This document shows, piece by piece, positions 36,546-44,577 of a DNA stretch of 64,000 nt. The position numbers were made by a program, and so were the translations under genes. The stretch's first letter is position 1, and the number at the start of each line of letters is the position of its first letter. Under the pieces are notes generated by a model, which was given only the letters and a program-made list of their open reading frames with translations, did no database searches and had not been told where the DNA came from. This stretch comes from Mesorhizobium hawassense. GTDB lineage: Bacteria; Pseudomonadota; Alphaproteobacteria; Rhizobiales; Rhizobiaceae. The stretch is taken from assembly GCF_003289945.1 (NCBI RefSeq), contig NZ_QMBP01000009.1, positions 124,001-188,000 on the forward strand, read 5' to 3'.

Positions 36546-37454
36546 ATGACCCGCCCGCAAGGAACCATCGCCCCGATCCTGACGCCGTTCGAAGACGACG
36601 GCCGCATCGCGCGCGACCTCTGGATTTCCCACGCCAAATGGGTGCTCGGCCAGGGCGCGCATTTCCTCTCGCCCTTTGGCACGACGGGCGAAGCCCTCTC
36701 GGTTTCCTTGCGCGAGCGCATTGAGGCGCTGGAATGGCTGGTTGAGGCCGGCATCCCTCCGGACCGGCTGATGCCCGGCACCGGCGTCACCGCGCTTCCC
36801 GAAACGGTCGAGCTGTCGGCGCATGCCGTCGGTCTCGGCTGCGCCGCGGTCATGGTGCTGCCGTCCTTTTTCTACACCGGCGCCGGCGACAACGGTCAGG
36901 CACGCTATTACAGCGAACTGATCGACAAGGTGGCAAAGCCTTCGATGCGCGTGATCCTCTACCATATCCCGCAGAACTCGGGCGTGCCGGTCAGCCCCGC
37001 CCTGACGGCCAGGTTGAGCAAAGCATTTCCGGACACGGTCGTCGCCTACAAGGACAGCGCCGGCGACTGGAACAACACCGCCGCCGTCATCGCTGCCGCG
37101 CCCGGTATTTCGGTCTTTCCAAGCTCGGAGGCGCAGCTCACCAAGGGTCTCGCCAGCGGCGCTGCGGGCTGCATTTCGGCGACGGTCAATTTGAACGCCG
37201 CCGCCATCCGCCGCCTCTATGACGCGGCCCGCGAGGGCAAGGACGTCACCGAGGCGGATGCGGCCATCAAGGCGTTCCGGAAAGTGATCCAGGATGCCGG
37301 GCTGATCCCTGCGATGAAGGCCGTGCTCGCGGTCAAGTCCGGCGACCGGCGCTGGCTGAACCTGCGCGCGCCGCATGAGAATGTCACGCTGGAAAACGGC
37401 CAGGCGCTGCTTGCCGCGCTCGGCGCCGCCGCCGGTCATATCGGCAGTAATTGA
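36546..37454 (+). CDS. Dihydrodipicolinate synthase-family aldolase/deaminase
   Basis: A 302-residue class I aldolase of the DapA/NAL superfamily. Seen are the FGTTGEA loop (residues 44-50), the catalytic Tyr139 in ILYHIPQN and the Schiff-base lysine K169 in VVAYKDSAGDW. The member is surely not biosynthetic DapA, given its place behind the sarcosine-oxidase-like genes. Relatives in catabolic operons include keto-acid aldolases and the hydroxyproline-pathway deaminase, so a pyruvate- or ketoglutarate-forming step is likely. Nine bases separate it from soxG, seven from the next gene. Confidence 0.9.
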   Translation: MTRPQGTIAPILTPFEDDGRIARDLWISHAKWVLGQGAHFLSPFGTTGEALSVSLRERIEALEWLVEAGIPPDRLMPGTGVTALPETVELSAHAVGLGCAAVMVLPSFFYTGAGDNGQARYYSELIDKVAKPSMRVILYHIPQNSGVPVSPALTARLSKAFPDTVVAYKDSAGDWNNTAAVIAAAPGISVFPSSEAQLTKGLASGAAGCISATVNLNAAAIRRLYDAAREGKDVTEADAAIKAFRKVIQDAGLIPAMKAVLAVKSGDRRWLNLRAPHENVTLENGQALLAALGAAAGHIGSN

Positions 37455-37461
37455 GGTCGCG

Positions 37462-38430
37462 ATGTCGGCGCGCCCAACCGTCATCGTGCACACCGACAAG
37501 CCGGCCGGCGCGCTTGGCGTGCTCGCCGAAACGCATCCGGACCTTGAGGTCCATGCCTGCGACACCTATGCCGGCCTCCCCGCTTTGATCGAGCAGACCG
37601 AAGCGGAAGTGGTCTATACGATTCGCTTCGACGGCACGCCGCGCTATCCGCGCCAGGCCCTCGTCGAGAGCCCTACGGTGAAATGGGTGTCGATCGGCGG
37701 CTCCGGCACCGACCATCTCGGCCGTTGGGATCCGGCACATGTGACGGTGACGAATTCGGCCGGCGTCGCCGCCGGTATGCTGGCCGAATACGCGCTCGGC
37801 GGCATGCTCGCCTTCTCGCTCGACCTGCGCGGCTTCGGGCGCCGGCAGCAGGCCCGTCAATGGGGCGGCGGCCGCGTCGAGCCGATCGAGGGCAAGACCG
37901 CCCTCATTGTCGGCCTCGGCAAGACCGGCGAGGCCGTCGCGCGCCGTGCGCAGGCGATGGGCATGCGCACGCTGGGCATCCGCGCACGCCCCAAGCCGAC
38001 GCCCTGCCTCGACGAGGTCCATGGAGTCGACGCGCTGCTGCCGCTGATTGCCCGCGCCGATTTCATCGTCTGCTGCGTGCCGCTACTCCCCAACACGCGC
38101 GGCCTGCTTGGCGAGGCCGCCTTTGCCGCGATGAAACCATCGGTCGTGCTCATCGATATTTCGCGAGGCGGCGTCGTCGAGGAAGCCGCACTGCTGGGCG
38201 CGCTCGATGCGGGACGGATCAAGGGCGCGGCGCTCGACGTCTTTGCGACCGAGCCGCTGCCGGCGGAACATCCGCTCTGGGGCTACGACAACGTCGCCGT
38301 AACGCCGCATTGTGCGGCGGTCTATGACGGCTGGGACATCAAGTCGGTGCGCATGTTCGCCCACAATCTGGCGCGCTACCGCGAAGGCGAGCCGCTGGAA
38401 AACGTGGTCAATCCGGAACGCGGGTACTGA
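37462..38430 (+). CDS. D-isomer-specific 2-hydroxyacid dehydrogenase
   Basis: A 322-residue NAD(P)-dependent dehydrogenase. The nucleotide-binding motif is VGLGKTGEAVARRAQAMGMRTLGIRARP; catalytic Arg is in DISRGGVVEEAAL, Glu in VFATEPLPAEHPLW and His in VTPHCA. It would interconvert a 2-keto acid and a D-2-hydroxy acid, perhaps the product of the neighbouring aldolase or amino-acid oxidase. I start at ATG 37462, seven bases behind the DapA-like gene; an in-frame upstream extension overlaps that gene. Confidence 0.9.
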   Translation: MSARPTVIVHTDKPAGALGVLAETHPDLEVHACDTYAGLPALIEQTEAEVVYTIRFDGTPRYPRQALVESPTVKWVSIGGSGTDHLGRWDPAHVTVTNSAGVAAGMLAEYALGGMLAFSLDLRGFGRRQQARQWGGGRVEPIEGKTALIVGLGKTGEAVARRAQAMGMRTLGIRARPKPTPCLDEVHGVDALLPLIARADFIVCCVPLLPNTRGLLGEAAFAAMKPSVVLIDISRGGVVEEAALLGALDAGRIKGAALDVFATEPLPAEHPLWGYDNVAVTPHCAAVYDGWDIKSVRMFAHNLARYREGEPLENVVNPERGY

Positions 38431-38451
38431 AACCCGGGAGGGAGTAGTCCG

Positions 38452-39993
38452 ATGTCACAGGACAGGCGCGGCGGTGGCCGCAGATCGAAGCTGGGACGCA
38501 GCGGCGGCGGCATCGCGCAACTGCCGTGGCAGAGCGTGAAAAACCCCTACCCGCCTATGCGGCTCCTCGACGAGGAGCGCATGGAACAGTTGCACAAGAC
38601 CTCGATGCGCATCCTTTCGGAACTCGGCATCCGCGTCATGAGCGAAAAGGTGATGGACCTGTTCGCCGCGGCCGGCGCCATCGTCGATCGGGAGAGCAAC
38701 ACCATCCGCATCGACGAAAGCATCGTGACCGAGGCGCTGCACAACGTTCCCTCGTCCTTCACGCTGACCAGCCGCAACCCGGAAAAGCAGGTCCATCTCG
38801 GCGACAATTCGCTGGTCTTCGGCCTGGTGGCCGGCCCGCCCAACGTGCATGACCGCATCAATGGCCGCCGCCAGGGCAATCTCCCCGACTACCAGAACTT
38901 CATCCGGCTGGCGCACCACTTCAACGCCATCCACATCATCGGCAATCAGGTGGTGGCGCCGATGGAACTGCCGGCCAATGCCCGCCATCTCGACACCTAC
39001 CACGCCAACCTGACGCTGAGCGACCTCTCCTTCCACTGCACCGCGATCGGCCGCGCCAGGGCGATGGACGGCATCAACATGATGGCGATAGCGCGCGGCA
39101 TCTCCGTCGAGGAGATGCGGGCATCGCCCGGCGTGACCACGATCATCTCGATCAACTCGCCGCGCCTGTTCGACGACGCGATGGCGGAAGGCCTGATCGC
39201 CATGGCCGAACACGGCCAGCCGGTGACCGTCACGCCCTTCACGCTGATGGGCGCGATGACCCCGGTGACGCTGGCCGCCGCGCTCTGCCAGCAGAATGCG
39301 GAGGCACTGTTCGGCGTGGTGCTGACGCAACTCGTCAATCCCGGCACGCCAGTGATGTATGGCGCCTTTACCTCCAACGTCGACATGAAGTCGGGCGCGC
39401 CGGCCTTCGGCACGCCGGAGAACGCCAAGGCCAACATCATCGCCGGACAATTGGCGCGGCGCTACAACCTGCCCTATCGCACCTCCAATGCGAATGCCTC
39501 CAACGTCGTCGACCTGCAGGCCGCCTACGAGACCGAGATGGCGACCTGGGGCGCGGTGCTTGGCGGCGCCAATTTGATCTATCATGCGGCCGGCTGGCTG
39601 GAGGGCGGGTTGACGGCGTCCTACGAAAAGCTCGTCCTCGATGTCGAGATCCTGCAGAACATGATGGAGTTCCTGCGGCCCTTGCCGTTCCAGGAGGACG
39701 ACCTCGGTTTCGAGGCGATCAAGTCGGTGCCGGCCGGCGGCCATTTCTTCGGCGCCGAACACACCATGTCGCGCTACACCACCGCCTTCTATCAGCCGAT
39801 GCTCTCCAACTGGCAGAACCACGGCGCCTGGGAGGAAGCCGGCGGCAAGGATGCGCTGGAGCGCGCGACCGAGCTCTGGCAGCAGGCGCTGCATGATTAC
39901 GAGGAACCGGTGATGGACCCCGCGATCCGCGAGGCGCTCGACGCCTATGTCGCGCGCCGCCGGGAAGAGATCGCGGCCAATCCGGAAACCTAG
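38452..39993 (+). CDS. Trimethylamine methyltransferase (MttB)-family protein, non-pyrrolysine
   Basis: A 513-residue TIM-barrel protein of the MttB superfamily (COG5598). It reads MRLLDEERMEQLHKTSMRILSELGIRVMSEKVMDLF near the start, and TSNANASNVVDLQAAYETEMATWGAVLGGANLIYHAAGWLEGGL in the barrel. The frame is continuous, with no amber codon, so it lacks pyrrolysine; such homologues include the glycine betaine and other quaternary-amine demethylases. Corrinoid protein and reactivase genes are absent from the window, so the methyl acceptor is unknown. It starts 21 bases after the dehydrogenase and is followed after 12 bases by the D-aminoacylase. Confidence 0.9.
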   Translation: MSQDRRGGGRRSKLGRSGGGIAQLPWQSVKNPYPPMRLLDEERMEQLHKTSMRILSELGIRVMSEKVMDLFAAAGAIVDRESNTIRIDESIVTEALHNVPSSFTLTSRNPEKQVHLGDNSLVFGLVAGPPNVHDRINGRRQGNLPDYQNFIRLAHHFNAIHIIGNQVVAPMELPANARHLDTYHANLTLSDLSFHCTAIGRARAMDGINMMAIARGISVEEMRASPGVTTIISINSPRLFDDAMAEGLIAMAEHGQPVTVTPFTLMGAMTPVTLAAALCQQNAEALFGVVLTQLVNPGTPVMYGAFTSNVDMKSGAPAFGTPENAKANIIAGQLARRYNLPYRTSNANASNVVDLQAAYETEMATWGAVLGGANLIYHAAGWLEGGLTASYEKLVLDVEILQNMMEFLRPLPFQEDDLGFEAIKSVPAGGHFFGAEHTMSRYTTAFYQPMLSNWQNHGAWEEAGGKDALERATELWQQALHDYEEPVMDPAIREALDAYVARRREEIAANPET

Positions 39994-40005
39994 GAAATCC
40001 GCCTG

Positions 40006-41496
40006 ATGCCATACGATCTCGTCATCCGCCACGCGACGCTGATCGCCGGCGACGGCTCGAAACCCTTCGAGGCCGATCTCGCAGTCACCGGCGACCGCAT
40101 CGCGGCGATCGGCCGACTGGGCGCCGCGACGGGCAGTGAGGAAATCGATGCCCGGGGCAAGGTCGTCGCACCGGGCTTCATCGACGTGCACACCCATGAC
40201 GACGGCGCGCTGCTTTCGCCGCGCGGCATGGACCCGAAGATCAGCCAGGGCGTGACCACGGTGATCGCCGGCAATTGCGGCGTCAGCCTCGCGCCGCTGC
40301 TGCTCGATAGAACCCCGCCGCCGCCCTTCACGCTGGTCGGCGGCCGCGAGAATTTCCGCTTCGACCGTTTTGGCGACTACGTCGCCGAGTTGAAGCGGCG
40401 CGGCATCGCCACCAACGCCGCCCTGCTCGTCGGGCACACCACCTTGCGCAAGCGCTGCATGCCGGTGACCGACCGGCCGGCCAATGAGGCCGAAACGGTG
40501 GCGATGCAGGAAGCGGTCGCCGAGGCCATGGCCGAAGGCGCGTTCGGCCTCAGCACCGGGCTCGACTATCCGCCGGCCGTCAACTCATCGACCGATGAGG
40601 TCAAGGCGCTGGCCGCTACCGCCGCAGGCCTCGGCGGTCCCTATGTCACCCACACGCGCAATTATTTCGAGACGATGGACGAGGCGATCGAGGAAGCGAT
40701 CGACATTGCCGACCATGCCGGCGGCAAGCTGTTCATCTCGCACCACCAGTGCACCGGCCGCGCCAATTTCGGCAAGAGCCGGCCCTCGCTGGAAAGGATC
40801 GACAGGGCGCGCGAGACGATGGACATCGGCATGGATGTCTATCCCTATGCCGCGAGCTCGACGGTGCTTCGCCTGGAGCGCTGCGACACCGGGTTGAAGA
40901 TCCTAGTCACCTGGTCCGATCCGCATCCGGAGATGGCGAGGCGCGAGATCGCCGACATCGCGCGCGAATGGAATTGCACCGAGCGCGAAGCCGGCCAGCG
41001 TCTGCTGCCGGCCGGCGCGGTGTACTTCCAGCTCGACGAGACCGATGTCCGCAACATCATCGCGCATCCGCGCACCATGATCGGCTCGGACGGGTTACCG
41101 CACGACATCCACCCGCATCCTCGGCTCTGGGGCACGTTTCCACGCGTGCTCGGGCACTATGTTCGCGATGTCGGCCTGCTCAGTCTCGAAGAAGCGGTGT
41201 TTCGCATGACCGGGCTGCCGGCGAAGGAGTTCGGCATCGCGCAGCGCGGGATTCTGGCAGAAGGCAATTTCGCCGACCTCGTCGTCTTCGATCCCGAGAC
41301 GATCATCGACACCGCCACTTTCGAGGAGCCGCGCCAGCCAGCCGCCGGCATCGAGCAGGTCTTCGTCAACGGCGTCTCGGTCTGGCGCAGCGGCAGGGCG
41401 ACCGGAGCGCTGCCGGGTGCGGTGCTCAAGCCTTCAGCTTCAAAGACGGTTTTCGGAGCCGCATGCAACTGCGGCGCCGATCACAGCGCCTCGTAG
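40006..41496 (+). CDS. N-acyl-D-amino-acid deacylase (D-aminoacylase) family amidohydrolase
   Basis: A 496-residue amidohydrolase-superfamily enzyme like D-aminoacylase. Metal ligands: GFIDVHTHDDGALL (HxH), the Cys of TTVIAGNCGVSLAP that ligates zinc in this family, HTRNYFE, and LFISHHQCTG; MIGSDGLPHD supplies the catalytic Asp. It would release D-amino acids from N-acyl derivatives. Last gene of the plus-strand operon; its final 16 bases overlap the end of the convergent isochorismatase-family gene. Confidence 0.92.
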   Translation: MPYDLVIRHATLIAGDGSKPFEADLAVTGDRIAAIGRLGAATGSEEIDARGKVVAPGFIDVHTHDDGALLSPRGMDPKISQGVTTVIAGNCGVSLAPLLLDRTPPPPFTLVGGRENFRFDRFGDYVAELKRRGIATNAALLVGHTTLRKRCMPVTDRPANEAETVAMQEAVAEAMAEGAFGLSTGLDYPPAVNSSTDEVKALAATAAGLGGPYVTHTRNYFETMDEAIEEAIDIADHAGGKLFISHHQCTGRANFGKSRPSLERIDRARETMDIGMDVYPYAASSTVLRLERCDTGLKILVTWSDPHPEMARREIADIAREWNCTEREAGQRLLPAGAVYFQLDETDVRNIIAHPRTMIGSDGLPHDIHPHPRLWGTFPRVLGHYVRDVGLLSLEEAVFRMTGLPAKEFGIAQRGILAEGNFADLVVFDPETIIDTATFEEPRQPAAGIEQVFVNGVSVWRSGRATGALPGAVLKPSASKTVFGAACNCGADHSAS

Positions 41497-42146
41497 ATCC
41501 GGTCGACGCTCTCCAGCGTATAGGCGAACTCCACCGGCCGCGTGCAGCGCCAGCCGCTGAAAGGCTGGCCGGCCAGCGCCTTCTGTGCTTCGGGCAGGCG
41601 CAATATGCCGCCGCCATACAGGCGGTTCGCCATATCGAGCATACCTGTGCGGTGCATGGCTTCGGTCATGCTGCCGCAGGCCTCCTTGACCAGCCAGACG
41701 CGAAAACCCTGGTAGACCGCATCGAAGACACTTTCGGTCACGCAGCTGTCGGTCAGCACACCTGCGACGATCAAGTTATCGATGCCGACCGCGGCGAGCC
41801 ACTGCGAAAGATCGGTGCGGCGAAAGGCGCTCGGCCAATGCTTGTGGATGACGATGTCGCCGGTCAGCGCCGCCACCTCGGCGCAGATATCCGCGCCTTC
41901 GCTGCCAGCCACGGCAGAGCGGAACTCCTCGGTCAGGATCTCCTCCTGCCGCGCATAGCCGTCGCGCTCTTCCGGCTTCACCCAGGCCTGCGCGTGGATA
42001 ACCGGGACGCCCGCCTTGCGGGCGGCTTCGATCAACTGAGCAGTGTTGGCGAGCACTGCGTCATAGCCAATAACCGGCCAGGCCGCATCGGGGCGGTATT
42101 CATTCTGCAGGTCGATGACGAGCAAGGCGGTCTTGGCGAGGTTCAT
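41481..42146 (-). CDS. Isochorismatase-family cysteine hydrolase
   Basis: A 221-residue protein with the family's catalytic triad: Asp12 in LLVIDLQNEY, Lys102 in IHKHWPSAF and Cys135 in LTDSCVTES. The family includes isochorismatase, nicotinamidase, N-carbamoylsarcosine amidase and ureidoacrylate amidase. Because the operon carries hydantoinase and carbamoylases, and a sarcosine-oxidase-like complex is next door, an N-carbamoyl amino-acid amidase role is attractive but unproven. Last gene of the minus-strand operon; start codon overlaps the preceding M20 gene's stop. Confidence 0.9.
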   Translation of the reverse strand: MNLAKTALLVIDLQNEYRPDAAWPVIGYDAVLANTAQLIEAARKAGVPVIHAQAWVKPEERDGYARQEEILTEEFRSAVAGSEGADICAEVAALTGDIVIHKHWPSAFRRTDLSQWLAAVGIDNLIVAGVLTDSCVTESVFDAVYQGFRVWLVKEACGSMTEAMHRTGMLDMANRLYGGGILRLPEAQKALAGQPFSGWRCTRPVEFAYTLESVDRIYEAL

Positions 42147-43420
42147 GGCTGATCCGTGTCGAAATCGGAGACGAAGCACAGAAGCAGCCGGATCGCCTGA
42201 TCGAGGTCGGCGATATCCATTGCCTCAAGCGGGTTGTGGCTGCCGTTCTCATTGCGCACGAAGAGCATGGCGGTCGGAATGCCGGCGCCGGCGAAGGTCG
42301 CCGCGTCATGGCCGGCTCCGCTGGGCACATGAGGCGCCCGCATCTGCAATTCGGTCGCGGCGCGATCGAGCCTTGCTGTCAACGCCGGTGACATGGTCGC
42401 CGGCTCCCAGGTAAAGCGCGGACCGGTTTCGAAGGTCACGCCACGCTTGGCGCCGACCTCCGCAAGAATGGCCTTTAACCGCGCCTCGATCCGGTCCAAC
42501 ACGCCCGCCTCGGCGCTGCGCACATCGAGCGTGAAGCCGAGTTCGCCGAGCACCCGGCTGCCGCCATGTTGCGTCGGGTCGGATTGCACGCGACCGAAGG
42601 TGATGGTCGCCTCATGGCCATCGCTTTCGATCGCGTCCCATTCTGCCTCGAGCGCGGCGGCCAGGTCGGCGAAGCCAAGCACGCTATCATGCCGGGCAAA
42701 GCGCGGCTCGGCGCCTGAATGAGCGTAGGCACCAAAGCATTTGGCATCGACATAGCGAAACCCGCCGGCAATTCCGGTGACGATGCCGACCGGCGCCCCG
42801 GCGGTGACCAGGCGCGGTCCCTGCTCGATATGGACCTCGACGAAGGCGGCGATCGTGCCGGCATCGATACCCGGCACGCCGAGCCGCACAGCATCGGGAT
42901 CAAAACCTTCCTCGCGCATGTGCTCGGCAAGCGTGCGGCCGCTGTCGGAGCGCCTGGCTTCGAGCGCCTGCGGCTCAAGCAGGCCGAGTGCAGCCTGGCT
43001 GCCGGGATAGGACAGCGGAAACCAGACGGCCTCCTCGGCACGCGTCGCCAGCACGATCAGGTCGCGCGGCAACAGGATATTTTGCCCGGCCAATTCGGCC
43101 ATCACCGCCAGACCGGCCACAACGCCGGCGGCGCCGTCGAAATTGCCGCCATGGGCCACGCTGTCGAGATGCGAGCCGATGACGATCGCTGGCAGATCCT
43201 GACGGCTGCCCTTGAGCGTCAGATAGAGATTGCCGGCGGCATCGACGCGCGCGACTGCGCCGAGCTTCTCCGCTTCCTTACGCACGAGATCGTGAGCAAA
43301 GCGCTCGCCGGATCCGTAGGCCACTCGCGTGATGCCGGGCGCATCCGTCGTGGCTTCAGCGAGCATGTCCAGGATGGACCCTGCCAGTTCACCACCGGCC
43401 GTAAGAACGGCACTGCTCAT
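42143..43420 (-). CDS. M20-family Zn-dependent hydrolase (hydantoinase/carbamoylase, N-carbamoyl-L-amino acid hydrolase type)
   Basis: A 425-residue enzyme of the AmaB/HyuC/allantoate amidohydrolase family. Metal ligands visible are His84 and Asp95 (GSHLDSVAHGGNFDG), Glu130 (TRAEEAVWF), the His in EVHIEQGP and the late His in NENGSHNPLE; dimer-domain substrate residues follow in FGAYAHSGAEPRFARHD. It would cleave N-carbamoyl amino acids to amino acid, CO2 and ammonia. Overlaps the genes on both sides by four bases (ATGA), a tightly coupled operon. Confidence 0.92.
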   Translation of the reverse strand: MSSAVLTAGGELAGSILDMLAEATTDAPGITRVAYGSGERFAHDLVRKEAEKLGAVARVDAAGNLYLTLKGSRQDLPAIVIGSHLDSVAHGGNFDGAAGVVAGLAVMAELAGQNILLPRDLIVLATRAEEAVWFPLSYPGSQAALGLLEPQALEARRSDSGRTLAEHMREEGFDPDAVRLGVPGIDAGTIAAFVEVHIEQGPRLVTAGAPVGIVTGIAGGFRYVDAKCFGAYAHSGAEPRFARHDSVLGFADLAAALEAEWDAIESDGHEATITFGRVQSDPTQHGGSRVLGELGFTLDVRSAEAGVLDRIEARLKAILAEVGAKRGVTFETGPRFTWEPATMSPALTARLDRAATELQMRAPHVPSGAGHDAATFAGAGIPTAMLFVRNENGSHNPLEAMDIADLDQAIRLLLCFVSDFDTDQP

Positions 43421-44577
43421 GAAACGGCCTGCCTGGATGGAACCTCGACATTGCGCAACCGATGCGGCGTGAGCTCTTCGAGCGATACGCCCTGCCTCGC
43501 GACATCGTCCGGCAGGCCGCCGCCGTCGATCAGACTGGCGCAGACACGCGACAGCGCCGGCGAGGTTTTTATGCCGTAACCGCCCTGCCCGACCAGCCAG
43601 ACGAAATCCGGAAATTCGTCATCGGGCCCGACCACCGGTGACCCGTCGGCAACGAAGGTCCGGAGACCCGCCCAGGAGCGCGACACGCGCTGCACTTCGA
43701 TCGTGGTCGCCCGTTCGAGACGCTCGGCGCCGATAGCGACATCGATGTCCTCGGCAAACGCGTCCATCGGCTCCGACGGGGTCGCATCGGCGGGCGACAC
43801 GAAGAGCTGCCCGGCATCCGGCTTGAAATAAAACTCCGCGCCGACATCGTTGACCAGCGGCCAGTCGGTTATGTCGAGACCGGCCGGTGCAGGGATGTTG
43901 AAGGCGGTGCGGCGCTTCGGCTGCAGACCGACCGGACGCACGCCGGCCATCAGTGCAATCTCGTCGCCCCAGGCTCCGGCCGCGTTGACGATCATCGGCG
44001 CGAGGAATGTGCCCGCTTCCGTCTCGACCCGCCATTGGCCGTCCTGCCGCCCGATGCCCTTGACGCCGGCCTTGGTGACGACGCGCGCGCCGCGCGCTCG
44101 GGCGCCGCGCAAAAAGCCCTGATGCAGGCCGTTGACGTCGATATCCATCGAGTGCGGTTCGATATAGGCGCCGGCGAGATAATCCTTGCGCAGCACCGGC
44201 ACGCGCGCGATCGCCTCGGCCGGCTTCATCGCGACGATCGAGGGCACCAGCGCCTGTGCTGCGGCCAGATCCTCGCGCAACAGGTCGAGCTGGTCGGCGC
44301 GCGCTACCGTGATCATGCCACGCTTGCTGAGCAGCGGATAATCGCAAAAGCCCGTCGGCGGCTCGGTGAGAAATGCCCGGCTGGCCAAGACGATGCGGCG
44401 GATCACGCCGTTGCCGTAGTTTTCGGTGAAGCTAGCGGCCGAACGTCCGGTGGTGTGATAGCCGCAATGGCTCTCGCGCTCGAGCAGCACGACCTTTCTG
44501 GTGCGCGAAATCTCGAAGGCAGCACCGGCACCAGCCATGCCGCCGCCGATGATGATCACGTCGGTCTGCTCGCTCAT
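43417..44577 (-). CDS. FAD-dependent amino-acid oxidase/dehydrogenase (DadA-like)
   Basis: A 386-residue DAO-superfamily flavoprotein: FAD motif VIIIGGGMAGAGAAFEISRTRKVVLLERE, then HTTGRSAASFTENYGN, and C-terminal SWAGLRTFVADGSPVVGPDDEFPDFVWLVGQGGYGIKTSP. It should oxidise an amino acid, plausibly the D-amino acid released by the upstream D-hydantoinase and D-carbamoylase, giving an imine for the RidA protein encoded at the operon head. The start is fixed by MSEQTDVIIIGGG at ATG 44577; upstream extension overlaps the FrhB-like gene and lacks similarity. Confidence 0.9.
   Translation of the reverse strand: MSEQTDVIIIGGGMAGAGAAFEISRTRKVVLLERESHCGYHTTGRSAASFTENYGNGVIRRIVLASRAFLTEPPTGFCDYPLLSKRGMITVARADQLDLLREDLAAAQALVPSIVAMKPAEAIARVPVLRKDYLAGAYIEPHSMDIDVNGLHQGFLRGARARGARVVTKAGVKGIGRQDGQWRVETEAGTFLAPMIVNAAGAWGDEIALMAGVRPVGLQPKRRTAFNIPAPAGLDITDWPLVNDVGAEFYFKPDAGQLFVSPADATPSEPMDAFAEDIDVAIGAERLERATTIEVQRVSRSWAGLRTFVADGSPVVGPDDEFPDFVWLVGQGGYGIKTSPALSRVCASLIDGGGLPDDVARQGVSLEELTPHRLRNVEVPSRQAVS

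Noticed and set aside
38455..40437. Long minus-strand frame opposite the MttB-family gene
   Set aside because: Antisense shadow of a well-supported gene; composition is typical of reversed GC-rich coding DNA.
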